A stretch of DNA of 64,000 nt from CALRWV02 sp943371965 (lineage in GTDB: Bacteria; Bacteroidota; JABWAT01): the NCBI GenBank assembly GCA_943371965.1, contig CALRWV020000001.1:372001-436000 (forward strand). The letters are read 5' to 3'. Numbering within the stretch: the stretch's first letter is position 1; each line of letters begins with the position of its first letter. Shown in pieces: positions 17,334 through 27,900 of this stretch. Position numbers and translations under genes: made by a program. The notes beneath the pieces were generated by a model, which saw only the letters and a program-made list of their open reading frames with translations, was not told the origin of the DNA and did no database searches.

Positions 17334-19505
17334 TTATTTCATCAGAACAATTTTTTTTGATGCTGTGTAAGATCCGGCTTTCAGAAAAATAAAATAAATT
17401 CCACTGGGAAGTTGGGTTCCATCAAATTCATAGTTATGAAATCCGGCTTCCAGCTTTCTATTGATCAGTGTACTGATCTTTTGTCCCAATAAATTAAAAA
17501 GAGTCAACTCTGTTTCAGCAACTGCAGCAAGCTTAAATGAAAAAACTGTTTTTGGATTGAACGGATTTGGATAATTGCTGTAAAGTTGAAAATCCCCTGA
17601 GAAATTATTTGCTTCAACTTTATGGGTGTATCTTTTTTCAGAACCATCAATTGAGACCGATATTATTTCGTAATTAAGGTTTTCATTTTGTCCCGATTGG
17701 TTTTTATCAATAAATGAATAGTTCTTTTCACTGGTAGTATTTCCTGATCCTTTCAAATAGTGCAATTTCCTGTAATCTGCTATTACCGTTCCATTCCGTA
17801 TTATGTAAAAACCGGCGTGATTGATTTCAGAAACTGTTTTCCATTTTAAAACAAGATCGTTCTTATTCCAAGCATGTGTAATCTCAGTTAAAGAAACAGG
17901 CAAAGGGGTGTCAATTTGCGGAGGCGGATAAGTTGAGTAAAATGTATTGACAAGTTTGTTCCTGTTTTCTTCAATCGTTCTTAATGGTGTGTCTGATTCA
18001 ACATGAACAAAGAGCTTACCATTTGGTCTTGACCATTTCCCCTGTTCATTCTGAGTTGCACCCAATGAACCAACTTCATCAGGATCTCCAGATCTGTATA
18101 GTCCAGCAGTAAATCCTTCCGCAATTGTATTGGCCTTCTGTTCAAATAAAATATCATCAGGTTGTGAAGATCCATTGCTGATTACAACATCCGGATAATT
18201 GGCTTTTGTACCTGTTTTGGCAAAACCGTGTATTTGAAGTACCCTTTCTGATGCTACTGTTTTGTGACCTGTATGAAAAACCGATTGTGAAACATGTGCC
18301 ATGTCGGAAGGAATTGTGTCATTGACCAATGAATATTTATTTGCATAACGGTGTGTTCCAGCCATAAAAAACCATTGAGCATCAAGTTTGATAAAAGCTT
18401 TCTCAGCAACAATCCAGGAATCATTATCCCAAATCGGGTGAGGAGATTCTACTGTCATGTTGTTTCTTCCAGAAGGATGAAAAATATAGGTTCCCCAACC
18501 TCTGGCAACAGGAACATTTTCCCGCAAAACATAAAAGGTTCCTGATTCACCCGGAGTGATGTGTTCAAATTTATAAAAATGATAACCGTATTGATTGATC
18601 AATGAAGGTATTGAATTGTAATAGTGAGAAGTCATGTTTTGAAATGCCAACTGGAAATTCGCAAGTTCCTGGTTACCTGGAACAACAAATGCATTGGTTA
18701 CCGAATCAGGAATATTCCAAAATATCGTTCTCAACATATTATGAATTGAACCAACCGTATCAATGCCCGAAAGAGCAATATCTTCAACTTTCACATTTAC
18801 AAATCCCGGTGTTTTATATTTTGATTTTAATGATAAGGAAAATCTGGATGTGTCATTATTATCTGAAAAACTGGATTCAAATCCGTAATTTGATGGTATA
18901 AAAGAGTAGGAACGGTTAGTTGTTCCCAACAGATTGTCACTTGTGCTGACTGAATTATTGTCACCCCAGATTGCAGAGCCGGAAATTAATGAAGTTGATG
19001 TTCCAATCAGTACTTGATCTATGACTGTTCCGTTAGCTCTTGAACCAGCATATATTTGGATATTTTCACTTGATGTTGATAAATCCATTGTTTGGTTTGT
19101 AATCACACCATTGGTTTCCGGTTTGATAACCAATCTTCTCGGGGTGTCATCGGTGAAAAGGGTATCTTCAGTAAATTCTGAAGGACTGTCAATTGGAACT
19201 GAAAGCTCAATAACAAGATAAGTTCCTTTTTTCAGATTTTTCAGATAAGTGGCATTTACCGGTAAAGTAATATCACCTTCCTGGGCTGATCCTCCCGTTA
19301 CCCGTGAATTGCAATCAGAAATGGTCCAACCGGAAAGATCCATGTAATCCTTTAAAATGAGGATTTCAATATATTCTTTGCCGTTTGTTGAAGAAGGTGA
19401 AATAATAAATTCATTAATAACAACATCATCAACCGACTGAGAAAGAACAGAACTGGAAATTAAAATAAACGCAATCAAGAAGTTATAAATTTTCGGGGTT
19501 TTCAT
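17334..19505 (-). CDS. Secreted lamin-tail-domain protein with type IX secretion sorting tail
   Basis: A 723-residue exported protein with a signal peptide (about 1-22), a lamin-tail-like domain (about 25-150: VINEFIISPSSTNGKEYIEI...DLSGWTISD) and a large central region I cannot assign. The C-terminal ~80 residues are a type A T9SS sorting domain: NYPNPFNPKT, LTLFNLLGQKI and LPSGIYFIFLKAG, ending KKIVLMK. The protein should be carried across the outer membrane by the Por system and held at the surface or released. No T9SS machinery gene is in the window. An SD (AGGAGAC) precedes the start. Confidence 0.88.
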   Translation of the reverse strand: MKTPKIYNFLIAFILISSSVLSQSVDDVVINEFIISPSSTNGKEYIEILILKDYMDLSGWTISDCNSRVTGGSAQEGDITLPVNATYLKNLKKGTYLVIELSVPIDSPSEFTEDTLFTDDTPRRLVIKPETNGVITNQTMDLSTSSENIQIYAGSRANGTVIDQVLIGTSTSLISGSAIWGDNNSVSTSDNLLGTTNRSYSFIPSNYGFESSFSDNNDTSRFSLSLKSKYKTPGFVNVKVEDIALSGIDTVGSIHNMLRTIFWNIPDSVTNAFVVPGNQELANFQLAFQNMTSHYYNSIPSLINQYGYHFYKFEHITPGESGTFYVLRENVPVARGWGTYIFHPSGRNNMTVESPHPIWDNDSWIVAEKAFIKLDAQWFFMAGTHRYANKYSLVNDTIPSDMAHVSQSVFHTGHKTVASERVLQIHGFAKTGTKANYPDVVISNGSSQPDDILFEQKANTIAEGFTAGLYRSGDPDEVGSLGATQNEQGKWSRPNGKLFVHVESDTPLRTIEENRNKLVNTFYSTYPPPQIDTPLPVSLTEITHAWNKNDLVLKWKTVSEINHAGFYIIRNGTVIADYRKLHYLKGSGNTTSEKNYSFIDKNQSGQNENLNYEIISVSIDGSEKRYTHKVEANNFSGDFQLYSNYPNPFNPKTVFSFKLAAVAETELTLFNLLGQKISTLINRKLEAGFHNYEFDGTQLPSGIYFIFLKAGSYTASKKIVLMK

Positions 19506-19880
19506 TTGGTCTCCTGTTTTTTAAAAAAAGTTTCCGAAGATAAAGAGATTCGAGTTGCAAGAATATCACTTATATGTGGTACTTTGTGCTGGTACAAGTC
19601 CTAAAGAAAGATGTTCAGAAAAGCAAAATCTGATGTTGGATGAAGAATTCGGGGCATTAAAAATATAATTAACAGTGGGTTTTCAATGACGTAAATTGAA
19701 ACGATAATTGAATTTGGTAATTTCTTTCTGAATCAGTGTTACTTGAGTCCTGATTTTTACAATTTCATATGTATTATTTTCAAATGACCAATTTTTCCAT
19801 TGGCATATCTTTTCTATTTGCATCCCCGATTTTTTTTCGTAAATTAAGTAAAAACCTGTTTTTAAGAACAGAAACTTATC
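19506..19880. other. Divergent intergenic region between the T9SS cargo gene and rel
   Basis: The 375-bp region is AT-rich. Apart from the reverse-strand -7-like box at 19535-19542, I see no small gene, strong hairpin or repeat array. A rel promoter is expected here, but no unambiguous box was found. Confidence 0.6.
19535..19542 (-). promoter_or_regulatory. TATCTTCG -7-like box for the T9SS cargo gene
   Basis: The reverse strand reads TATCTTCG 30 nt upstream of the start codon, the same word as found before the RND adaptor and macro-domain genes. Confidence 0.4.
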
Positions 19881-22073
19881 ATGTCAACCGCCACACTTAC
19901 AGACGTTTACGAGCAAAAACTTGATGAACTGCTTGAAATCTGTCAGAAAAATCTCAAAACAGTCAACAGTTCTTTAATCAGGAAAGCGTTTGAGTTTTCC
20001 TATCAGGCTCATATTGACATAAAACGAGCAAGTGGGGAACCTTATTTCAACCATCCTCTCGCTGTAGCAAAAATCCTTGCAGAAGAACTTGTTTTGGATG
20101 ATATATCCGTTGCCGCTGCTTTAATGCATGATATTCTGGAAGACACCAATTACGAGTATGAAGATTTAAAACGAGAATTTGGCGAAACCATCGCAAATCT
20201 GGTTGATGGTGCCACAAAAATTACCGACATGTTTAAAAGTCATGAAGTGACTGAAGCGGAAAGTTTCAGAAAACTCATGCTTTTCATGATCAAAGATATC
20301 CGTGTCATTCTGGTCAAATTTGCTGACCGTCTGCACAACATGCGGACTTTGGAATTCCTTCCTCCCAAAAAACAAATCAAAATTGCAACTGAGACCATGG
20401 ATATTTATGCTCCATTGGCTCACCGTTTCGGTTTGGGACAATTGAAATGGGAATTTGAAGATTTGTGTTTCAAATACCTGAATCCGGATGCGTTTGATGA
20501 CATGATGAACAAAGTGAATGAACGGCGTGAGGAGCGGAACAGTTATATTCAGAAATTTTCCTCACCGATTATTGACAGACTTCAAAAGGAAGGTATCAAA
20601 TTTGAATTGAGCGGAAGACCCAAACATCTTTATTCCATTTACAATAAAATGGTGAAACGCACCAAATCTTTCGAAGAAATTTATGATTTGTTCGCAGTCA
20701 GAATCATTCTTGACACAACAAAAATGAATGACTGCTTTTCAGTTTACGGCATCGTGAGTGATATATATTTTCCCGTTCCCGCAAGATTCAAGGATTATAT
20801 TTCAGTTCCGAAAAACAACGGTTATCAATCCATTCACACAACAGTTGTTGGTCCTGATGGAAAATTGGTTGAAGTTCAAATCCGTACCAAAGCAATGCAT
20901 GAAATTGCTGAAAAAGGAGTTGCGGCTCACTGGGCTTACAAGGAAAATGATCAGGCATCACTTGATAAAAATGATGATTGGGTGAACTGGGTTCGTGAAA
21001 TTTTTGAACAGGCCGATTCATCTGACAATCCCAATCAATTTATTGAAGATTTCAAGTTGAATCTGTTTCAGGATGAAATTTTTGCTTTCACTCCGAAAGG
21101 TGATTTGAAAATTCTGCCGAGAGGCGCGACTCCGGTTGATTTTGCCTACGAAATCCACACCGATGTTGGAGCAAGAACCATTGGTGCAAAAGTTAATGGA
21201 CGGATTGTTCCGCTGAATTACAAAATTCAGAACGGTGAGCAGATCGAAATTATTACATCGAAAAACCAGAAACCCAACGGTGACTGGGAAAAATTTGTTG
21301 TTACCCACAAAGCAAAAAATAAAATCCGTTCTTTCCTGAATGAAGAAAAGCGTCAGTTGGCGGAACTTGGAAAGGAAATGTGGGAACGGAAAACAAAAAA
21401 ACTGAAGCTGAAAATTTCAGATGAAGAACTTCAGCGAATTATGCACGATCTGAAACATAACAACCCAACTTCATTTTTTTACAATATCGGAATTGGTGTT
21501 TTTGATTTTGAAAAATATCTGGATTCCTACCTTGCTAAACTGAATCAGAAAGAGGAGGAAATTCCGGCTGAAGAAGCTCCAACTTCCTTTAATGATTTCG
21601 TTTCCATTTCACGCCAGAATTCCGATTCCATGATTCTTCAGGGAAACCAGACTGATGTGCAGATGAATTATGCAAAATGCTGCAGTCCGGTTCCAGGTGA
21701 TGAAATTATCGGTTATGTTACCATTGGTGAAGGAATAAAGGTTCACCGTAAATCTTGCCGGAATATGCTTCGGATTAAGGGAACAGAAAATGCAAGGGTT
21801 GTAGATGTTGATTGGCCAAAACGTGAGGTCAGTGACTTTCTTGCAGGAATTACTGTTTCGGGTGAGGACCGTAAAGGATTGGTTTCTGATATCACCAATC
21901 TCATTTCTAAAATTTTAAACACCAACATCCGGGGTTTGAACTTCAACACAAAGAATGGAATTTTTGAAGGTACTGTTATTTTATATGTTAAAGATCTTGA
22001 ACATCTGAACCGGATAATTGACAGAATCAAACGGATTAAAGGTGTAACAGATGCAACAAGATTTGAAGAATAG
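19881..22073 (+). CDS. Bifunctional (p)ppGpp synthetase/hydrolase (Rel/SpoT type)
   Basis: A 730-residue stringent-response enzyme. The HD hydrolase domain has H58, H83-D84 and E87-D88 (HDILED). The synthetase domain follows with GRPKHLYSI and the RFKD sequence, the RXKD form of bifunctional Rel/SpoT rather than the ExDD form of RelA. TGS (FAFTPKGDLKILPRGATPVDF), a Cys-bearing zinc-finger-like segment (YAKCCSPVPGD) and a C-terminal ACT domain complete the standard architecture. Both activities look intact, so this is probably the genome's main ppGpp enzyme. Confidence 0.96.
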   Translation: MSTATLTDVYEQKLDELLEICQKNLKTVNSSLIRKAFEFSYQAHIDIKRASGEPYFNHPLAVAKILAEELVLDDISVAAALMHDILEDTNYEYEDLKREFGETIANLVDGATKITDMFKSHEVTEAESFRKLMLFMIKDIRVILVKFADRLHNMRTLEFLPPKKQIKIATETMDIYAPLAHRFGLGQLKWEFEDLCFKYLNPDAFDDMMNKVNERREERNSYIQKFSSPIIDRLQKEGIKFELSGRPKHLYSIYNKMVKRTKSFEEIYDLFAVRIILDTTKMNDCFSVYGIVSDIYFPVPARFKDYISVPKNNGYQSIHTTVVGPDGKLVEVQIRTKAMHEIAEKGVAAHWAYKENDQASLDKNDDWVNWVREIFEQADSSDNPNQFIEDFKLNLFQDEIFAFTPKGDLKILPRGATPVDFAYEIHTDVGARTIGAKVNGRIVPLNYKIQNGEQIEIITSKNQKPNGDWEKFVVTHKAKNKIRSFLNEEKRQLAELGKEMWERKTKKLKLKISDEELQRIMHDLKHNNPTSFFYNIGIGVFDFEKYLDSYLAKLNQKEEEIPAEEAPTSFNDFVSISRQNSDSMILQGNQTDVQMNYAKCCSPVPGDEIIGYVTIGEGIKVHRKSCRNMLRIKGTENARVVDVDWPKREVSDFLAGITVSGEDRKGLVSDITNLISKILNTNIRGLNFNTKNGIFEGTVILYVKDLEHLNRIIDRIKRIKGVTDATRFEE

Positions 22074-22130
22074 AATTTGAACTCTGTGACAATGTGGCTC
22101 CAGTAAAATAAAAACTGAAAGGAAACCGAC

Positions 22131-22478
22131 ATGAAAACACGGGTGAAAACGCTGACCAAAAAAGATGTGGCGAAGAAAGTTGCTGATGATTTGAATGAGC
22201 GGCTTTATCATACCTCAAAATGGGTTGATGCCACCTTCAATGCCTTGCGTGAACTGATGCTTCAGGATGAGCCTGAAATCAGAATCGAAATACGTGACTT
22301 TGGAGTCTTCGAAGTAAAAGTGACGAGACCGAAACCCAAAGCCAGAAATCCGAAAACCGGTGATACCGTTTATATTCCTTGGCGGAAAAAAACGCATTTC
22401 AAACCAAGCAAACTGATACGTGAAACTTTACAGTTGCCTTTGAGCGATGAAAAAGTAAAAGAACTGGGTGGCGAATAA
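22131..22478 (+). CDS. HU/IHF-family DNA-binding protein
   Basis: At 115 residues this is slightly longer than typical HU (about 90). It has the dimerising N-terminal helices (about 8-50), RDFGVFEVK, and the DNA-clasping arm RPKPKARNPKTGD with the conserved RNPxTG turn. It bends DNA and compacts the nucleoid. The extra length is a basic N-terminal extension and an acidic C-terminal tail. It overlaps ruvX. Confidence 0.92.
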   Translation: MKTRVKTLTKKDVAKKVADDLNERLYHTSKWVDATFNALRELMLQDEPEIRIEIRDFGVFEVKVTRPKPKARNPKTGDTVYIPWRKKTHFKPSKLIRETLQLPLSDEKVKELGGE

Positions 22479-22893
22479 ATTGGGATATTTTCTCGGTCTA
22501 GACATCGGTGACGTTAGAACTGGAATAGCCAAATCAGATCCGTTCAACATATTTGCAATTTCACTTGAAACAATTCCAGCGTCAAATTTAATTGCTGAAC
22601 TCAAAAAAATAATCAATCCTGACTGCGAAGGTTTGGTTGTCGGGCTGCCCTTGAATCTGAAAGGTGAAAAACACCACAAAGCGCTTCAAATTGAAACAAC
22701 CATTTCTCAAATCCAAACAGAATTTCCTTCCCTGAAAATCATTTCCGTAGATGAACGGTTTACCAGCAAACTGGCTCAGCAATACATACTCGCTTCCGGA
22801 ATCAAAAAAGAAAAACGACGCGAAAAAGGTTTGGTTGATGCCAAAGCCGCTGCCATCATTCTTCAGAGTTATCTGGATCAGAAAAACCACTAA
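22468..22893 (+). CDS. ruvX: Putative Holliday junction resolvase RuvX (YqgF)
   Basis: A 141-residue RNase H-fold protein with GLDIGDVRTGIA (first catalytic Asp), a central VVGLPLNLKGE, DERFTSK and a C-terminal Asp in VDAKAAAIIL, all conserved in YqgF. The family processes RNA or junction DNA and is linked to 16S pre-rRNA maturation. The GTG start overlaps the HU gene by 11 bp. A TTG at 22480 is an alternative that would start at LGYFLGLD. Confidence 0.9.
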   Translation: MANKLGYFLGLDIGDVRTGIAKSDPFNIFAISLETIPASNLIAELKKIINPDCEGLVVGLPLNLKGEKHHKALQIETTISQIQTEFPSLKIISVDERFTSKLAQQYILASGIKKEKRREKGLVDAKAAAIILQSYLDQKNH

Positions 22894-22972
22894 CCTTGTT
22901 CGAAATTACTATTCGTACATTTAGTGGCTATATTTTTTAACCCTGAATTTCGTAAGCATTACTGATTTTGAC

Positions 22973-22980
22973 TATCTTTG
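22973..22980 (+). promoter_or_regulatory. TATCTTTG -7-like box before def
   Basis: Exact TAnnTTTG match in the 145-bp gap after ruvX, 58 nt before the def start. No clear upstream TTG at the usual distance. Confidence 0.4.
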
Positions 22981-23038
22981 CCAAAAATTCAGTCTAATCA
23001 ATGTTTTCAATTTAAAACTATTTTTCAGAGACAATGAA

Positions 23039-23581
23039 ATGGCAATTCTACCTATTTACACACTTGGCGATGACGTTTTAAGACAGGAAGCTTTAGACGT
23101 AAAGAAATTAACCCCGGATCTCGACAAATTTGTTCAGAACATGTTTGAAACCATGTATCAGGCTGATGGAATCGGTCTTGCTGCCCCTCAGGTTGGCAAA
23201 TTAATCAATCTGGTGGTTGTTGATGTCAGCCAGACTAAAGATGGTCGTGGAACCCAGCCAATGGCAATTTTCAATCCGCAGATTGTTGAATCATCAGGTT
23301 CATGTTCAATGGAAGAAGGTTGTCTTTCAATTCCGAACGTGAATGATTTTGTTGAACGTCCTGAATTCATTACTCTGAAATATCATGACGAAAAATTCAA
23401 TGAAAGAATTGAATCTTTTGGTGGATTGCAGTCACGTTGCATCCAGCATGAAATTGATCACCTGCTTGGAAAATTATTTGTGGATCATTTGTCGGCATTC
23501 AAAAAATCATTCCTGAAAAGCAAACTCCGTGACATTCAGCGTGGAAAAGTTGAAGTTGATTACATATTGGCAGAAAAGTAA
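23039..23581 (+). CDS. def: Peptide deformylase
   Basis: Removes the formyl group from nascent proteins. All three motifs are intact: GIGLAAPQVG (44-53), EGCLSIP with metal ligand C95, and QHEIDHL with ligands H137 and H141 and catalytic E138. The 180-residue length is standard. It is separated here from fmt, which lies about 7 kb away. Confidence 0.97.
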   Translation: MAILPIYTLGDDVLRQEALDVKKLTPDLDKFVQNMFETMYQADGIGLAAPQVGKLINLVVVDVSQTKDGRGTQPMAIFNPQIVESSGSCSMEEGCLSIPNVNDFVERPEFITLKYHDEKFNERIESFGGLQSRCIQHEIDHLLGKLFVDHLSAFKKSFLKSKLRDIQRGKVEVDYILAEK

Positions 23582-23588
23582 ACATTTT

Positions 23589-23744
23589 GAGGTGGTCAGG
23601 TTTTCGGGTTTTGAGGTGTTCAACATTAAGTTAACAACCAATATTTGAAATTTTCTAAAAACCCAAATACCCAAAAACCTAATCACCAGACTTCCTGACT
23701 ACCCGAAAACCCGACTACCCGACTACCTGACTACCTGACCACCA
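23589..23744. repeat. Fold-back intergenic array of CTACC-GA octamers
   Basis: The region opens with GGTGGTCAGG (23591-23600) followed by TTTTCGGGTTTT. It closes with a tandem run of degenerate 8-mers (CCGACTAC, CCGACTAC, CTGACTAC, CTGACCAC) ending in CCTGACCACC (23734-23743), the exact reverse complement of the opening. The rest of the 311-bp gap to the adaptor gene holds only a promoter-like box. Confidence 0.8.
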
Positions 23745-23804
23745 CATCCTATTAAATTCGGCTAACTCAAGCATCCCATTTAAATTTCTTTTCCGGCAAA
23801 TTCA

Positions 23805-23812
23805 TATCTTCG
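23805..23812 (+). promoter_or_regulatory. TATCTTCG -7-like box before the RND operon
   Basis: It matches TAnnTTYG, 80 nt upstream of the adaptor gene. It is the same word as at 49905 and 19535 (reverse). Confidence 0.4.
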
Positions 23813-23892
23813 GGTTAATTTATGTGACTTGGCAGTTTAAACACACCTCATTATCTGATTTTTCTCAGTGACAATTTTAAAATAAGGCTATC

Positions 23893-24948
23893 ATGGAAAA
23901 AAGAACTTTCTATAGTATTGGAATCACCATTGTTGTACTGGCAGCGATTATTGTCCCCAAAGTAATGTCTTCTTCGGGACCTGTGAAGGAAAATGCAAAC
24001 GCATCAAAAGAAATTATAACACCTATAAAAGTATATGTGGTTAAAAACGAAAAACTCAGCGACAGGATTTTAACCAACGGTACGGTCATGTCAAACGAAG
24101 AAGTTGAACTGAGGGCAGAGACTTCCGGGAAAATTACCAAAATATTTTTTACTGAAGGATCGGTTGTCAGCAAAAATCAGCTGCTCGTAAAAATCAATGA
24201 TTCCGAATTGAAAGCCCAACTGACAAAAGCATCTTTTTCAAGAAAACTGGCAGAAGAAAAAGAATTGCGTCAGCGGCAGTTGAAAGAAAAGAATGCCATC
24301 AGTCAGCAGGAATATGATATTTCACTGAACGAACTGAATACATTTCAGGCTGATGAAGATCTGATCAAAGCCAGAATTGAAAAAACAGAAATACGTGCTC
24401 CTTTTGACGGCGTTATTGGGTTGAAAAATGTGAGCGAAGGAAATTTTATTTCATCCGATAAAGTGATTGCAAATCTTCAGGATCTGACTCCGTTGAAAAT
24501 TGATTTTTCTGTTCCGGAAAAATATGCGCATCAAATAAGAAAAGGGATAGTGATCCAATTCAAGGTACAGGGAGTTTCCGGTGTTATGGATGGAACCATT
24601 TATGCGATTGAGCCAAGAATAAACGCAGCTACCAGAACATTGCAGCTCAGAGCCATTTATCCGAATGCAAACAGTAAAATCCTACCGGGTGCTTTTGCAG
24701 ATATTGAACTGATCATGAGTGAATCAGACAAAGAAATTACAGCTCCAACACAGGCATTGATTCCTGAACTGAACGGACAGAAACTGTTTCTTTACAAATC
24801 CGGAAAAGTGGTTCCTAAAATGGTTGAAACCGGAATCAGGACAACAGACAGAATTCAGATTACAAAGGGAATTTCAATCGGTGATACCATCATTACGACC
24901 GGCATTCTTCAGATCAGACCCGGAATGTCAGTACGGATCAGTGAATAA
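23893..24948 (+). CDS. RND efflux periplasmic adaptor (membrane fusion protein)
   Basis: A 351-residue HlyD/AcrA-type subunit. It has an N-terminal membrane anchor (about 7-25), the first half of the biotinyl-lipoyl domain (GTVMSNEEVELRAETSGKI), an alpha-helical hairpin (about 105-160), the second lipoyl half (IRAPFDGVIGLKNVSEGNFI) and beta-barrel/proximal domains. It bridges the inner-membrane pump to an outer-membrane channel. No TolC-like channel gene follows, so the channel must be supplied from elsewhere. The pump gene starts 32 nt downstream. Confidence 0.93.
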   Translation: MEKRTFYSIGITIVVLAAIIVPKVMSSSGPVKENANASKEIITPIKVYVVKNEKLSDRILTNGTVMSNEEVELRAETSGKITKIFFTEGSVVSKNQLLVKINDSELKAQLTKASFSRKLAEEKELRQRQLKEKNAISQQEYDISLNELNTFQADEDLIKARIEKTEIRAPFDGVIGLKNVSEGNFISSDKVIANLQDLTPLKIDFSVPEKYAHQIRKGIVIQFKVQGVSGVMDGTIYAIEPRINAATRTLQLRAIYPNANSKILPGAFADIELIMSESDKEITAPTQALIPELNGQKLFLYKSGKVVPKMVETGIRTTDRIQITKGISIGDTIITTGILQIRPGMSVRISE

Positions 24949-24980
24949 CCTTTTTTATACCTAACAAGTAAGAGTAAATC

Positions 24981-27900
24981 ATGAGCTTATCAGCAACCAG
25001 CATCAACCGACCTGTTTTGTCAATTGTCATGTCGTTGATCATTATTGTTTTCGGGATTATCGGTTTCAATTACATCGGCGTGAGGGAATATCCATCAGTC
25101 GATCCGCCGGTCATCAATGTCAGTACCAGTTATACCGGAGCAAATGCGGATATCATTGAATCACAGATTACAGAACCGCTTGAAGAATCCATCAACGGAA
25201 TTGCCGGAATAAAATCAATGACCTCAACAAGCCGTGAAGGCGGAAGTTCGATTGCAGTGGAATTTGATCTGGATATTGACCTTGAACAGGCGGCGAATGA
25301 TGTGCGCGACCGGGTTTCACGGGCTGTCCGTTTGCTGCCCCAGGATGTTGATCCGCCGGTTGTTGCAAAATCAGATGCAGATGCAAACCCGATTTTATTT
25401 TTGAGCGTGAAAAGTGATTCGAGGAATTTACTTGAGCTGACGGATATTGCTTACCGTGATTTCAAGGAACGGATTCAAACCATTCCCGGAGTCAGTGCTG
25501 TCAGTATTTGGGGCGAGAAAAAATACTCCATGCGGATTTGGATGGATCCGGCAAAATTGGCTGCCTACAATCTAACCCCGCTTGATGTCAGAACTGCTTT
25601 GAGCTCGGACAATGTTGAACTTCCTTCCGGCAGAATTGAAGGTTCCGAAACCGAACTGACAGTCAGAACCATGGGTCGGATTGAAAGTCCGCAGCAGTTC
25701 AATGATCTGATTATCAAACAGCAGAATGGACAGGTTGTTAGGCTTTTGGATATCGGTTACGCAACCCTCGGACCGGAAAACGAAAGAACCATTCTGAAAC
25801 TCAACGGAGTTCCGATGGTGGGAATCGTTGTCATTCCTCAACCGGGATCAAGTCATATTCAGATCGCAGACGAGTTCTACAAAAAAATCGAACAGATCAA
25901 AAAAGATCTCCCGCCGGATATTGTTACTTTGCTGACATTTGACACATCAAGATATATCCGTGAATCCATCAAGGAAGTTCAGCAAACCATATATATTGCG
26001 TTCGGACTTGTTATACTTATCATTTTTGCGTTTCTGAGAAGCTGGAGAACAACGCTGATTCCAATTCTCGCCATCCCCATTTCGCTGATCGGTACCTTCT
26101 TCATCATGTACCTTTTCAATTTCACCATCAATGTGCTGACGTTGCTGGGAATTGTTCTCGCCATTGGTCTGGTTGTTGATGATGCCATTGTTGTCCTTGA
26201 AAATATTTACACCAAGATTGAACAGGGAATGGATCCGAAAGAAGCTGGATATCAGGGTTCGAAGGAAATTTTCTTCGCCGTCATTTCAACGACCATTGCA
26301 CTTGCTGCAGTATTCCTGCCGATTATTTTTCTGGAAGGTTTGACCGGAAGGCTCTTCAGGGAATTTGGTGTTGTCATTGCAGGTTCGGTTATTATTTCAG
26401 CTTTTGTTGCTCTGACCTTAACCCCGATGCTGAGTACCCGTCTTTTGAAATCGCACGAAAAACACAGCAATTTCTACAATAGAACTGAACCGTTTTTTGT
26501 AAGGATGAATGCAGCTTACAGAAATTCTCTTGCCGGATTTTTGAATAAACGGTGGATTGCTCTGGTTGCAATGGCTGCCTGTATATTAATTATATTCCTG
26601 TTAGGTTCATTTTTGAAATCGGAACTGTCACCGCTTGAAGACCGCGGCAGAATCCGTGTTATGGCAACTGCACAGGAAGGCGCGTCATTCGGTTATATGT
26701 CAACTTTTCTTGATGCCATGTCAACATCGGTTATGGATACCGTTAAAGAAGAACAGGCCATTATCAGCGTAACAGCGCCGGGCGGAAATGCAGTTAACTC
26801 AGGATTTATCAATGTGATATTGAAAGGGCATAATGACAGAAACCGCACACAGCAGGAAATTGCAGATGAACTTTCAGAAATGACCAAACAGTTTACCGGA
26901 GCACGGGTTATTGTAACCCAGGAACAGTCTTTTCAGGGAAGAGGCGGCGGACTTCCAGTTCAATATGTTATACAGGCGCCCAACTTTGAAAAACTGAAAG
27001 ATGTCATTCCGAAATTTATGGATGAAGCCAGAAAAGACCCAACTTTCAGTGCAGTTGATATCAATCTGAAATTCAACAAACCGGAAATCAAAATTGAAAT
27101 CAACCGTGACAGGGCAAGAAATCTGGGTGTTTCTGTTATTGATATTGCACAGACTTTGTCATTGGCATTCAGCGGTCAGCGTTTCGGATATTTCATCATG
27201 GATGGAAAACAATACCAGATTATCGGGCAGATGGATAAACAGAACCGAAGTGAGCCGCTTGATCTGAAATCGTTGTATGTGAAAAACAAAGAAGGACGTC
27301 TGATTCAGCTTGACAATCTTGTTACGCTTTCAGAACGGAGCAGTCCTCCGCAGCTTTACAGGTTCAACCGTTATATTTCTGCAACCATTTCTGCAGGACT
27401 TGCACGTGGCAAATCTTTGGGCGAAGGAATAAAAGCGATGAATGAAATCGGTGACAAAGTTCTGGATGATTCCTTTTCAACTTCGCTGGACGGTACTTCA
27501 CGCCAATTCTCGGAATCGTCTTCCAGTTTGGTGTTTGCCTTTGCGTTGGCACTCCTTCTTATTTTTCTGGTCCTTGCTGCACAGTTTGAAAGTTTTACCG
27601 ATCCGTTTGTTATCATGCTGACAGTTCCACTTGCGTTGGCAGGAGCCGTTTTGTCATTATGGTATTTCAATCAGACACTGAATATTTTCAGTCAGATTGG
27701 GATTATCATGCTGGTAGGTCTGGTAACCAAAAACGGGATTCTGATTGTTGAATTTGCCAACCAGAGAAAAGAACAGGGATTGTCTGTTTTGGATGCGATT
27801 CAGGATGCATCCGCCGCACGTTTCCGTCCGATTCTGATGACGAGTATGGCAACCATTCTGGGTGCGCTGCCGATAGCACTGGCATTGGGTGCAGGATCGG

